Assembly (NCBI GenBank): GCA_003326205.1
Contig: LWTK01000035.1
Coordinates: 121,385-185,384, forward strand
Source: Nostoc sp. ATCC 43529
Lineage (GTDB): Bacteria; Cyanobacteriota; Cyanobacteriia; Cyanobacteriales; Nostocaceae
DNA length: 64,000 bases
Direction of reading: 5' to 3'
How positions within the stretch are numbered: the first letter of the stretch is position 1; the number at the start of each line of letters is the position of its first letter. The translations under genes and the position numbers were made by a program. Of this stretch, positions 52,401 to 61,255 are shown in pieces. The notes beneath the pieces are model-generated. The model saw only the letters and a list, made by a program, of their open reading frames with translations, did no database searches and was not told the DNA's origin.

Positions 52401-53843
52401 ATGACAACTTTCCCAGATTTGGACTACGTACATAAACAGGAAACCCAGCAAAACCAGGGGCTAAACCTGTGTTCGGATGACTACAGCTTGCTGACTGACC
52501 TTTACCAATTGACGATGGCGGCTTGTTACACAGGCGAAGGTATAGAACAACGATGGGCAAGTTTTGAGTTGTCTGTCAGACGCTTGCCTCCTAATTTTGG
52601 TTATTTAATTGCAATGGGTTTGGCGCAGGCGTTGGAATATTTAGCAAAATTACGCTTTAGTCCATCGCAAATTGCAGCATTACAGGCGACGGGAATTTTT
52701 GCTGGGGCAAGCGATCGCTTTTGGTCGTTGTTAGCCGAAGGCAAGTTTACCGGGGATGTTTGGGCAGTACCAGAAGGTACGGCTGTGTTTGCCAATCAGC
52801 CACTGTTACGGGTGGAAGCACCTCTTTGGCAAGCACAATTAGTGGAAACTTATCTTTTAAACACCATTAATTATCAGACCTTGATTGCCACAAAAGCTGC
52901 ACGGTTGCGGGATGTGGCTGGAGAGTCAGCCACACTTTTGGAATTTGGCACAAGACGCGCCTTTAGTCCGCAAGCATCTTTGTGGGCGGCGCGGGCGGCC
53001 TTGGCAGGTGGCTTAGATTCTACTTCCAATGTGTTAGCAGCGCTACAACTGGGAAAAAAGCCAAGTGGTACTATGGCACACGCCCTGGTGATGGCGTTGT
53101 CAGCAATAGAAGGCACTGAAGAACAAGCTTTTAGTGCATTTCATCGATATTTTCCGGGCGCGCCATTGTTGATTGATACCTACGATACCATTGCCGCTGC
53201 CCAAGGCTTAGCTACAAAAGTCAATTCCGGGGAAATGCAATTAACAGGCGTGAGATTAGACTCAGGAGATTTAGTTACCTTATCAAAACAGGTGCGATCG
53301 CTACTTCCTAATGTGCCAATTTTTGCTAGTGGCGACTTGGATGAATACGAAATTGCCAGACTCAAGGCCGCTGGGGCAGAAATTGATGGTTACGGACTGG
53401 GGACGCGATTAGTTACGGGTTCTCCTGTAAATGGAGTTTACAAACTTGTAGAGATTGATGGCATCCCGGTAATGAAACAATCGAGTGGTAAGGTAACTTA
53501 TCCAGGACGCAAACAGATTTTTCGTTCGCTAACAGGAGGTAAGGTAAAAGCAGACAGGTTGGGGCTTTTGGGTGAAAGTTCCTGGGAAGAACAACCATTA
53601 TTGCAGTTGGTAGTCCAGCAGGGTCAACCAGTGCAACCGTTAGAGACTTTGGAAACAATTCGTCAGCGTACTGCTGCCTCAGTTGCTAGTTTGCCAGAAC
53701 AGACACGGCGCTTGGATCGTCCTGTGGCGGTAGAAGTGGAAATTTCTGAGGGTTTACGGGTGTTGACTGAAGAAACAAAGAAACGTAGACGCGCCAGCGG
53801 CTTGCCGCAGGCTACCGCAAAGAACGCAAAGGGCGCAAAGTAA
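52401..53843 (+). CDS. pncB: Nicotinate phosphoribosyltransferase
   Basis: The 480-residue enzyme makes nicotinate mononucleotide from nicotinate and PRPP in NAD salvage. Evidence: SDDYSLLTDLYQLTMAACY start region, FELSVRRLPPNFGYL, LLEFGTRRAFSPQASLWAARAAL and SGTMAHALVMAL with the phosphorylated His, and VRLDSGDLVTLSK, IFASGDLDEYEIA. First gene of an operon with nadD, an nrtR-like gene and nadE. The last 20 residues (RRRASGLPQATAKNAKGAK) are encoded by a dispersed repeat and are not part of the normal enzyme. Confidence 0.96.
   Translation: MTTFPDLDYVHKQETQQNQGLNLCSDDYSLLTDLYQLTMAACYTGEGIEQRWASFELSVRRLPPNFGYLIAMGLAQALEYLAKLRFSPSQIAALQATGIFAGASDRFWSLLAEGKFTGDVWAVPEGTAVFANQPLLRVEAPLWQAQLVETYLLNTINYQTLIATKAARLRDVAGESATLLEFGTRRAFSPQASLWAARAALAGGLDSTSNVLAALQLGKKPSGTMAHALVMALSAIEGTEEQAFSAFHRYFPGAPLLIDTYDTIAAAQGLATKVNSGEMQLTGVRLDSGDLVTLSKQVRSLLPNVPIFASGDLDEYEIARLKAAGAEIDGYGLGTRLVTGSPVNGVYKLVEIDGIPVMKQSSGKVTYPGRKQIFRSLTGGKVKADRLGLLGESSWEEQPLLQLVVQQGQPVQPLETLETIRQRTAASVASLPEQTRRLDRPVAVEVEISEGLRVLTEETKKRRRASGLPQATAKNAKGAK
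53785..53842. repeat. Interspersed repeat forming the pncB 3' end
   Basis: CGTAGACGCGCCAGCGGC then TTGCCGCAGGCTACCGCAAAG matches the intergenic repeat at 43929-43992 in reverse. It runs in frame to the stop codon. Confidence 0.8.
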
Positions 53844-53844
53844 G

Positions 53845-54447
53845 ATGATAAGAATTGCTTTGTTTGGAACGAGTGCCGATCCGCCAACTGCTGGACATCA
53901 GAAAGTTTTGAGTTGGTTGTCTGAGATTTATGATTGGGTTGCGGTTTGGGCTGCGGATAATCCATTTAAATCCCATCAAACACCTTTAGAACATCGGGCG
54001 GCAATGCTGCAATTGTTGATTGCGGATATCGATGCGCCACGGCAGAATATTGCTTTGGAACAAAATTTGAGTAGCTTCAGAACGCTGGAAACAGTGGAAA
54101 AAGCAAAATTGCGTTGGGGTGAAAACGTTGAATTAACATTAGTCATTGGTTCAGATTTACTCACTCAGTTACCACGTTGGTATCGCATTGAAGATTTGTT
54201 ACAGGAAGTGCAACTATTGATTGTGCCGCGACCAAGGTATGCAATAGATGAGTCTAGTTTGGAAGCAGTGCAAAACTTGGGAGGAAAAATTGCGATCGCT
54301 AGTTTAACTGGTCTAGATATTTCCTCAACAGCTTACCGCGAACATGGAGATTCTCAAGCCCTTACTGCCCCTGTAGTTGCTTATATTAATCGAGAGCATT
54401 TATACAAATGCCAGGACGCCAGCAAAAAAAGATTTCAACTCCGGTAA
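53845..54447 (+). CDS. nadD: Nicotinate-nucleotide adenylyltransferase
   Basis: The 200-residue nucleotidyltransferase has the T/HxGH-type motif in FGTSADPPTAGHQKVL and the ISSTxxR motif as DISSTAYREHG. It adenylates nicotinate mononucleotide to deamido-NAD. It starts two bases after the pncB stop and its end overlaps the nrtR-like gene by 40 bp, so translation is coupled. LTLVIGSDLLTQLPRWYRIE is the usual substrate-binding region. Confidence 0.94.
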   Translation: MIRIALFGTSADPPTAGHQKVLSWLSEIYDWVAVWAADNPFKSHQTPLEHRAAMLQLLIADIDAPRQNIALEQNLSSFRTLETVEKAKLRWGENVELTLVIGSDLLTQLPRWYRIEDLLQEVQLLIVPRPRYAIDESSLEAVQNLGGKIAIASLTGLDISSTAYREHGDSQALTAPVVAYINREHLYKCQDASKKRFQLR

Positions 54448-55154
54448 ATCAACAACCTTTGGCCGATTTCAAGGTTGGTGTTGATAATGTAATTTTTTCT
54501 GTAGATACTGCACAAAATCGGCTGTTAGTTCTGTTAGTAATGCGGCAGCAAGAACCATTTTTAAATCATTGGAGTCTTCCCGGTACTTTAGTGCGTCCAG
54601 GAGAGTCTTTAGAAGATGCTGCCTATCGCATTATGGCAGAGAAAATCAAGGTCAACAACCTTTATTTGGAACAACTTTATACCTTTGGAGGTCCGAATCG
54701 CGATCCACGGGAAGCAACTGATAGCTATGGTGTGCGTTATCTATCTGTTAGTTATTTTGCCCTTGTGCGATTTGAAGAAGCTGAATTAATTGCCGATGGC
54801 GTCGCCGGCATAGCTTGGTATCCCGTTAAACAAGTTCCACAATTAGCCTTCGATCACAATGAAATTTTGACCTATGGACATAGGCGTTTGCGAAATAAAT
54901 TGGAGTACAGTCCAGTGGCTTTTGAAGTCTTGCCAGAAATGTTCACTTTGAATGATTTATATCAGTTATACACCACAGTTTTAGGCGACAATTTTTCCGA
55001 TTATTCTAATTTTCGCGCCCGTTTACTAAAACTAGGTTTCTTATCCGATACCGGAATTAAAGTCTCACGCGGTGCTGGTCGTCCCGCTAGTTTGTATAAA
55101 TTTGATGCCGAAGCCTTTGCCCCATTAAAAGATAAACCTTTGGTGTTTATTTAA
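54408..55154 (+). CDS. nrtR: NrtR-like Nudix-domain transcriptional regulator
   Basis: The 248-residue protein has an N-terminal Nudix fold (residues 20-160) and a C-terminal winged helix (about 165-245: FTLNDLYQLYTTVLG, FRARLLKLGFLSDTG, GAGRPASLYKF), the NrtR architecture. The Nudix box is degenerate: GTLVRPGESLEDAAYRIMAE lacks the REx2EE metal site, consistent with an ADP-ribose sensor rather than an enzyme. NrtR represses NAD genes; it is inside the operon and the palindrome at 52344 is its likely target. Confidence 0.88.
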   Translation: MPGRQQKKISTPVNQQPLADFKVGVDNVIFSVDTAQNRLLVLLVMRQQEPFLNHWSLPGTLVRPGESLEDAAYRIMAEKIKVNNLYLEQLYTFGGPNRDPREATDSYGVRYLSVSYFALVRFEEAELIADGVAGIAWYPVKQVPQLAFDHNEILTYGHRRLRNKLEYSPVAFEVLPEMFTLNDLYQLYTTVLGDNFSDYSNFRARLLKLGFLSDTGIKVSRGAGRPASLYKFDAEAFAPLKDKPLVFI

Positions 55155-55223
55155 TTGTGGCTGTTGACTAATGACTAATACTTCTCTACGAGAGGCTGCG
55201 CCAACGACTTCGCTCAGTACAAG

Positions 55224-55258
55224 TGACTAATGACTAATGACTAATGACTAATAACTAA
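55224..55258. repeat. TGACTAA heptamer repeat just before nadE
   Basis: Five tandem TGACTAA units (last one TAACTAA) end one base before the nadE ATG and occupy the ribosome-binding region, so no normal Shine-Dalgarno is present. Confidence 0.85.
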
Positions 55259-55259
55259 T

Positions 55260-56999
55260 ATGAAAATTGCGATCGCTCAAATTAATCCGACAATTGGTGA
55301 TTTACTAGGAAATGCCCAACAAATCCTAGAAGCGGCACAACGCGCTGCATCCGGTGGCGCACGTTTGTTACTAACACCAGAACTTTCTTTGTGTGGCTAT
55401 CCACCACGAGATTTATTACTAAATCCTAGTTTTGTGGAAGCTATGAAGATAACTTTACAAAACCTAGCCCAGGATTTACCAGCAAATTTAGCTGTGTTGG
55501 TAGGAACCGTTGAACAAAATATCACAGCACATATTACTGGTGGTAAAAGTTTATTTAACAGCATCGCTTTGTTAGAAAATGGCGAAGTCAAGCAAGTTTT
55601 TCACAAGCGACTTTTACCCACTTACGATGTATTTGACGAACGTCGCTATTTTGAACCAGGCTTACAAGCTAATTATTTCACCTTAGATAATCTCGATATT
55701 GGCGTCACTATTTGTGAAGATTTATGGAATGATGAGGAATTCTGGGGCAAACGTAGTTATGCAGTAAATCCCATTGCTGATTTAGCAATTATAGGTGTAG
55801 ATTTAATTGTCAATTTATCTGCTTCTCCTTATACTGCGGGCAAGCAAAAGTTTCGTGAAACAATTCTCCAGCATAGCGCAGTGCGTTTTCAACAACCAAT
55901 AATTTATGCTAACCAGGTTGGAGGAAATGATGATTTAGTTTTTGATGGTCGTAGTTTTGCCTTGAATCGCCAAGGTGAAATTATCTGTCGTGCCCGTGGT
56001 TTTGAAGCTGATTTGTTGACAGTGGAATTTGACGAAGCGCTGCGAGATTTGCAATTAAGTTCTGTGGCACCTGCGTATGAATCAGAAGATGAAGAAATCT
56101 GGCAAGCTTTGGTTTTAGGAGTCAGAGATTATGCCCGCAAGTGCCGCTTTTCTAAAGTAATTTTGGGTCTGAGTGGAGGCATTGATTCAGCATTAGTAGC
56201 AGCGATCGCCACTGCTGCGCTAGGTGAAGAAAATGTGCTGGGCGTTCTCATGCCTTCGCCTTATAGTTCGGATCATTCTATTAGCGATGCTTTAGCATTA
56301 GCCGCAAATTTGGGAATTAAAACTGATATTTTACCAATAGAACAGTTAATGCAAGGCTTCGATCGCACCTTAGCCAATTTATTTGCAGGTACAGAATTTG
56401 GACTAGCAGAAGAGAATATCCAATCCCGGATTCGGGGTAATTTATTAATGGCGATCGCTAACAAGTTTGGTTATCTTCTCTTGTCTACCGGTAACAAGTC
56501 AGAAATGGCAGTTGGTTACTGTACTCTCTACGGCGATATGAATGGCGGTTTAGCAGTAATCGCAGATGTTCCCAAAACCCGCGTTTATTCACTTTGTCAT
56601 TGGTTAAATCGCAATAACGAAATCATCCCCCAAAACGTCTTGACTAAACCACCAAGCGCCGAACTCAAACCAGGTCAAGTAGATCGAGACTCTCTACCGC
56701 CCTATGAAATTTTAGACGATATCTTACAACGCCTGATTCACAACCACCAATCAGCAGCCCAAATTGTCGCAGCCGGTCACGATTCCGTAATTGTCAACCG
56801 AGTAATTCAAATGGTGGCGCGTGCTGAATTTAAACGCCGACAAGCACCCCCAGGCTTAAAAATCACCGACCGCGCCTTTGGAACTGGCTGGCGAATGCCA
56901 ATTGCGAGTAACTGGGTTGCTATCAAAAACGCCTACCAGACTAAAACCATATCCACACCTACCTTAGTTGCTGGGACGGACAAGATACCTAAAAAATAG
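55260..56999 (+). CDS. nadE: Glutamine-dependent NAD+ synthetase
   Basis: The 579-residue enzyme has an N-terminal nitrilase-type glutaminase (Glu in LTPELSLCGYPPRDLL, Lys in FHKRLLPTYDVFDE, Cys in VTICEDLWND) and a C-terminal synthetase with the PP-loop GLSGGIDSALVAA and STGNKSEMAVGYCTLYGD. It amidates deamido-NAD, the last NAD step. It follows the nrtR-like gene by 105 bp that contain a heptamer repeat run directly before the ATG. Confidence 0.97.
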   Translation: MKIAIAQINPTIGDLLGNAQQILEAAQRAASGGARLLLTPELSLCGYPPRDLLLNPSFVEAMKITLQNLAQDLPANLAVLVGTVEQNITAHITGGKSLFNSIALLENGEVKQVFHKRLLPTYDVFDERRYFEPGLQANYFTLDNLDIGVTICEDLWNDEEFWGKRSYAVNPIADLAIIGVDLIVNLSASPYTAGKQKFRETILQHSAVRFQQPIIYANQVGGNDDLVFDGRSFALNRQGEIICRARGFEADLLTVEFDEALRDLQLSSVAPAYESEDEEIWQALVLGVRDYARKCRFSKVILGLSGGIDSALVAAIATAALGEENVLGVLMPSPYSSDHSISDALALAANLGIKTDILPIEQLMQGFDRTLANLFAGTEFGLAEENIQSRIRGNLLMAIANKFGYLLLSTGNKSEMAVGYCTLYGDMNGGLAVIADVPKTRVYSLCHWLNRNNEIIPQNVLTKPPSAELKPGQVDRDSLPPYEILDDILQRLIHNHQSAAQIVAAGHDSVIVNRVIQMVARAEFKRRQAPPGLKITDRAFGTGWRMPIASNWVAIKNAYQTKTISTPTLVAGTDKIPKK

Positions 57000-57025
57000 A
57001 CATGAAAAATAATGTAGAGACGTAG

Positions 57026-57147
57026 CCAGGACTTACGCAAAAGATAACGAAAGTAGCGGTAATACCTTGCGGGAAGCCACTCCGCGTCTACATGAATTAC
57101 CGCAACGCTTGAATAAGGTTTTCAGTCACATATTGCGTAAGTCCTGG
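57026..57147. mobile_element. MITE-like element B, intact copy inserted in a hairpin repeat
   Basis: Perfect 15-bp inverted ends CCAGGACTTACGCAA / TTGCGTAAGTCCTGG bound 122 bp. It is flanked by TAG on both sides and outside these by GTAGAGACG and TACGTCTCTAC, the two halves of a common hairpin repeat. No ORF inside. Mobilised presumably by a transposase elsewhere. Confidence 0.8.
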
Positions 57148-57286
57148 TAGCAATGGTACGTCTCTACAAGGGTTTTGGATAACGCATATTTAATTTCTGG
57201 AGATGTCTAATGAGGAACCGGCGACGCAAAGAACCGCGGACACTTCTCTCTTTGCGTCCCCGCGTCTCTCCACCTCCCCATCCACA

Positions 57287-57913
57287 TCACGCGATCGCCA
57301 CATCTTCTTGAATGTTAATATTTGCTTCTTTGATCAAAACTTTTAGCAAAGCTGCTACCCCAATTTGCTCAGAAACTACATTCGCATCCCATTTGCCATC
57401 AGCTACATACTTGCCTTTGTTGTAGTGGTTAGTCCCCGACCACAAGTAAGGTGTGAGAACTTCTGGATGGTATTTTCTATAACCAACACCGTTGTATCTT
57501 TCTAGTTGCCAAAGCTGTGCTGGCAAACTCCAATCTTTTACTCGGTCGAATTCTTTGATTTTTAAAGCGTCAATGGCGCTTTCTTCCCAGGTATATCCCA
57601 GTTGCCAGCCCTTGATGGGGTCGGCTAGGGGTCTGCCGGATGGTACGTTGACGGTGCGTTTTTTTAGCGAATCGCCATTATGCAGATGTTTGTTAAAGTT
57701 CAGGGAAGATTCCATATTATGGATGACTGCAACAAAGTACCAAGGTACATTGATTGTTTGTTGTAATCCTTCGTAACGAGAGCGATTTGCACTGATTTTC
57801 GCAACTACGTTTTGAGTGCTGCTGAGTTTATCTGGTCTAATTTCGCAGCTATCCCAAAGCCTTTGATATTCTGGTTTTAAATCTAGCAGACTAAGTAGTA
57901 TTTTATTTGCCAT
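57287..57913 (-). CDS. Lysozyme-like/peptidoglycan-active protein
   Basis: The 208-residue protein lacks a signal peptide. VPWYFVAVIHNMESSLNFNKHLHNGDSL contains the catalytic-Glu-like HxME segment of small lysozyme-like proteins, followed by WEESAIDALKIKEF, LERYNGVGYRKYH and YLWSGTNHYNKGKYVADGKW. This arrangement is shared by phage endolysin-like and secretion-activator-like proteins in cyanobacteria and proteobacteria. Predicted to cleave peptidoglycan. It is divergent from the peptidoglycan-binding gene at 58280, suggesting a functional pair. Confidence 0.7.
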   Translation of the reverse strand: MANKILLSLLDLKPEYQRLWDSCEIRPDKLSSTQNVVAKISANRSRYEGLQQTINVPWYFVAVIHNMESSLNFNKHLHNGDSLKKRTVNVPSGRPLADPIKGWQLGYTWEESAIDALKIKEFDRVKDWSLPAQLWQLERYNGVGYRKYHPEVLTPYLWSGTNHYNKGKYVADGKWDANVVSEQIGVAALLKVLIKEANINIQEDVAIA

Positions 57914-58279
57914 ATTATTAAATACCTAAAAGTAACTTTGACTTTTTTAGTTATGACAAAGTTACTTTACTTATTTGTTATTTGGCAACTTTTTATACGA
58001 AAAATTATTTTTTCATACAAAACTTTTTGATATTTTATGCTTTATAAACTAGCCTGAATTTGATTTTTATCTTTTTGTAAAGCAAGCACGATTAAGTATA
58101 AATATTTAAACACTATTGAATTTTGACTTAAGTAAAATTATATAAATTTTTGTGTGTAAATGATAAATTAATAGTAAAAAATTTAACTTTATATTAATTA
58201 CAAAAGTATAGTTTCAAACAAGACCAATCCTGAAAATGATGTTTATACTTAGAAGTAAGTTAATGAAGGCAGGTGCATA
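57914..58279. other. AT-rich divergent promoter region
   Basis: About 366 bp, above 75 percent A/T by eye, between divergent genes. No palindrome found. Confidence 0.45.
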
Positions 58280-59173
58280 ATGAAACTACAAGATTTCTTA
58301 GGAAAAGATGAAAAATGGGGATTCGAGGCGATCGCCAAAGATCCAGAATTAACTCGTCAGATTCAAATACTATTAATCGGCTTGGGTTTACTCGACCCTC
58401 CAGCCGATGATAAATTTGGGCCAGTATCTGCCGCAGCCCTGAAAAAATTTCAAGAATTAATGAAAATTGGGGAAACTGACTATTTAGGCGCAGTCACCGC
58501 CAAAGAACTAATTGAAACTAAGCCAGAGGAACTTCCTAAACCCCCTTTAAAACTTGGTAATGACATTGCCAGCAAGATTATCAAATACATGCAGGCAAAA
58601 AATTATCAGATATCTACCAATCCCAAAGAATACAACATTGTTTATTTAGAAGGAGTCAATGAAGACTGGACTCTCAACAAAGATACACCAAATCAATTCA
58701 ACGATCGCCGTATTGTGATTGAAATAGTAGACGGTGTTCCTAAAATTGTAAATCACTGGCAAGCCACTACAGAACCAGGCAGCCGCTATACTTATAACCC
58801 GATGAATCCCGGAGGTGCCGCCAGAATTAAATTTGGGCAATACAAAGCTTGGTCTGTTGGCATACACGGCAATTCAGAACCCCACGAAGCATTAATCCAA
58901 GTTGCACCTATCACTGTTCACCGAGATTTTAATAAAGATTTTCAACGCGTTGGTGACAAACTAGATACAGGACTTTTCTTGGTAAATCAACACTACGGTT
59001 ATGATGCTCCTGTAAATGATATTAAAAATGCTAGCGCAGGTTGTTTAGTAGGACGTAGGCGTGAGGGACATAGAGAGTTTATGTCAATAATTAAACAAGA
59101 CCGTCGCTATGTAGCTAATAAAAATTATGTCTTTTATACTACAGTTATTCCAGGGGATGACTTATTAAAATAA
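58280..59173 (+). CDS. Peptidoglycan-binding domain protein with a putative peptidase/transpeptidase-like domain
   Basis: Residues 20-75 form a PG_binding_1 repeat (IQILLIGLGLLDPPADDKFG, AAALKKFQELM). The C-terminal 190 residues contain WSVGIHGN, ITVHRDFNKDF and ASAGCLVGR, the last resembling the S-x-GC active site of L,D-transpeptidase/endopeptidase-like enzymes, with two His upstream. There is no signal peptide. Function in wall remodelling is inferred. CAGG lies before the ATG. Divergent from the lysozyme-like gene. Confidence 0.65.
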   Translation: MKLQDFLGKDEKWGFEAIAKDPELTRQIQILLIGLGLLDPPADDKFGPVSAAALKKFQELMKIGETDYLGAVTAKELIETKPEELPKPPLKLGNDIASKIIKYMQAKNYQISTNPKEYNIVYLEGVNEDWTLNKDTPNQFNDRRIVIEIVDGVPKIVNHWQATTEPGSRYTYNPMNPGGAARIKFGQYKAWSVGIHGNSEPHEALIQVAPITVHRDFNKDFQRVGDKLDTGLFLVNQHYGYDAPVNDIKNASAGCLVGRRREGHREFMSIIKQDRRYVANKNYVFYTTVIPGDDLLK

Positions 59174-59329
59174 TTCGTAATTCGTAATACTTGCAGCAGA
59201 CAAGTATTACGAATTACGAATTAGTAAATTGCTTTCAGACTTTTAAATTTGGGATTTTGAACCTTCAATCCAAAATTCCAAATTTAAAATCTAAAATTTG
59301 ATGAACTGAGATATCTCAGGCAATCTTGT

Positions 59330-59914
59330 CTAACTTTGTTCTTGTGGAATTTGCCCTATCTGTGCCGTCAACTTCTCTTTATCCTGCCTACGTTTTTTGG
59401 CATAAAGTTGAATAGTAACCACCATTAAAATAATCATGCCAAAAATGCCCCAGACAGCTATATCTGTTGGTAGATTATTTTTAAATATAGCCAGTAATAC
59501 GATCGCTACCAACATAACTGTCGGTGCTTCATTTAATGCCCGTAATTGCTGACTACTCCAGGCACATTCATCTGCTGCTAACTTCTTGATCAGACGAGCG
59601 CAGTAATGATGATAGCCTATTAGAATGGCTACAAACAGCAGTTTTATATGCAACCAGCCCTCTTTTAACACTTCTGGTTCAGTGCTTATTAAACCAATGG
59701 CCATTGCGATCGTCACAAACATTCCTGGATTAGTGATGATATGGTAGAGGCGCTTTTCCATAATTTGATACTGATTTTTCAGTATGGTTCTCGCTGGTTC
59801 AGGTTCTTGGTTCGCTTCAACGTGATAAATAAAAAGACGTACCAGGTAGAACAAACCAGCAAACCAAACAACAAACCCAACAATATGAAATGCTTTAAAC
59901 CATGAATAAGCCAT
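59330..59914 (-). CDS. hemJ: Protoporphyrinogen IX oxidase, HemJ type
   Basis: The 194-residue membrane protein matches HemJ: a conserved His in helix 1 (FKAFHIVGFVVWFAGLFYL), RLFIYH, MEKRLYHIITNPGM and WLHIKLLFVAIL, with HHYCARLIKKL following. It has four main helices plus one C-terminal helix. HemJ oxidises protoporphyrinogen IX in haem and chlorophyll synthesis in most cyanobacteria. ATG start; monocistronic. Confidence 0.93.
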   Translation of the reverse strand: MAYSWFKAFHIVGFVVWFAGLFYLVRLFIYHVEANQEPEPARTILKNQYQIMEKRLYHIITNPGMFVTIAMAIGLISTEPEVLKEGWLHIKLLFVAILIGYHHYCARLIKKLAADECAWSSQQLRALNEAPTVMLVAIVLLAIFKNNLPTDIAVWGIFGMIILMVVTIQLYAKKRRQDKEKLTAQIGQIPQEQS

Positions 59915-60187
59915 GAATTCTAATCTCCATCAATGTGGTTGTGATGCATTTTTAGCGGTCATAAAAAGGAGCCAGAATTCAGAATTCAGAATTCAGAATA
60001 CTCATCCTGAAAAGGATGGACTTTTAAAAATAAAGAAGATTTGAGTTTTGCCACTCAATCTTCTATTGAGTGAACTACAATTAGTGGCCACATAGAATTC
60101 TCCACTAATTGATTTTGAATTCTGGCTCCTGAGTTCTGAATTCTGACATTCATTTTTATATTATCGATTTTTGCCTGAAGTATATTC

Positions 60188-61039
60188 TCAATGAGCCTCT
60201 TTACGACGGAGAAAGGGTAAAAGGTCTTCTAAAATAGTCTCATGGTAATGTTCTTGAGGATAATGTCCGACGTTATTAAGTTTTATTAATTCTGCATTGG
60301 ATACCGAATTAGCAAAATTTTCTGCAATGTCTACAGGTAACCAAGGGTCAATAGTACCCCATTGGATGAGAATTGGCTGTTGCCATTCTTTAAACCCAGA
60401 TTCGATTTCTGTCATTGCTGAATCAAGTTGTAAATTGCGGATACTTGCTAACAAACTCCGACCAGAAGCAGAAGTTGTTAAAAATGGTTTTCGATAGACA
60501 TCTAAATCGCGATCTTCAATGCGATAACGGCTACCACCTTCTAGTGTCCGGTCAACTAACAGTGGGTCTTGGGTCATGACTTCACCAGCCAAAGGTAAAC
60601 CCATTTGTTTAATTTTCCAGGGTAATTTAGCAGCCTTTGAAATTGGTGCATTTAAGATAGCTAAATTAGCAATTTGTTCTGGGTGACGCAAAGCATATTG
60701 TAGTCCCACAGAACCTAAAAAACCTTGTACAACTAAAGAAAAATGTTCGAGTTCTAGTGCTTTGATGAATCCTTCTAAAGCTGTAATAAAAGCATCAGGA
60801 GTGTAAGCAAAATCTCGTTTTTCTGGTTTTGCAGAAAAGCCATAACCAATCCAATCTGGGGCGATCGCTCTCGTACCTTGATTAGCTAAAGCAGGTATAA
60901 TATGACGCCAACTGTAACTTTGTGAAACCAAGCCGTGTAGCAACAGTACTGGTGTTAAGTCAGTTCTGCCGATTGGTGAAGATTCACGATAAAACCATTC
61001 AAGTGAATTTACAGTTATCTTATGTTCTGTTATTGACAC
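60188..61039 (-). CDS. Alpha/beta-hydrolase-fold protein lacking a canonical nucleophile
   Basis: The 283-residue protein has the fold and spacing of haloalkane dehalogenase/epoxide hydrolase relatives (VLLLHGLVSQSYSWRHIIP, AIAPDWIGYGFS, NVGHYPQEH with the catalytic His). At the nucleophile elbow, VVQGFLGSVG replaces GxSxG or VQDWGG, so neither Ser nor Asp is at the expected place. The family may be non-catalytic or use another residue. GTG start at 61037-61039. Confidence 0.8.
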   Translation of the reverse strand: MSITEHKITVNSLEWFYRESSPIGRTDLTPVLLLHGLVSQSYSWRHIIPALANQGTRAIAPDWIGYGFSAKPEKRDFAYTPDAFITALEGFIKALELEHFSLVVQGFLGSVGLQYALRHPEQIANLAILNAPISKAAKLPWKIKQMGLPLAGEVMTQDPLLVDRTLEGGSRYRIEDRDLDVYRKPFLTTSASGRSLLASIRNLQLDSAMTEIESGFKEWQQPILIQWGTIDPWLPVDIAENFANSVSNAELIKLNNVGHYPQEHYHETILEDLLPFLRRKEAH

Positions 61040-61200
61040 GCTATTTTTCTTATAGATTGGGCATTAGGAATTGGGCATGGGGCATTGGGCATTGGGCAAA
61101 CAGGGCATGGGGAAAGGGAAAGGGGTAAGGGGAAAAAGGGAAAGATTAAATTTATTCCTTTTCCCTTTAACCTTTAACCTTTTCTCCTGCCCCCTCTGCT

Positions 61201-61255
61201 CCCCATGCCCCATGCCCCATGCCCCATGCCCCATGCCCTATGCCCCATGCCCCAC
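61201..61255. repeat. CCCCATG heptamer short tandem repeat
   Basis: Seven to eight CCCCATG units run into the stop codon of the ThiO-like gene, so its last residues (GVGHGA) come from the repeat. A related GGCATTGGG run lies at 61066-61110. Confidence 0.9.

Noticed and set aside
61201..61255. CCCCATG array as a possible CRISPR
   Set aside because: Units are seven bases with no spacers; it is a short tandem repeat.
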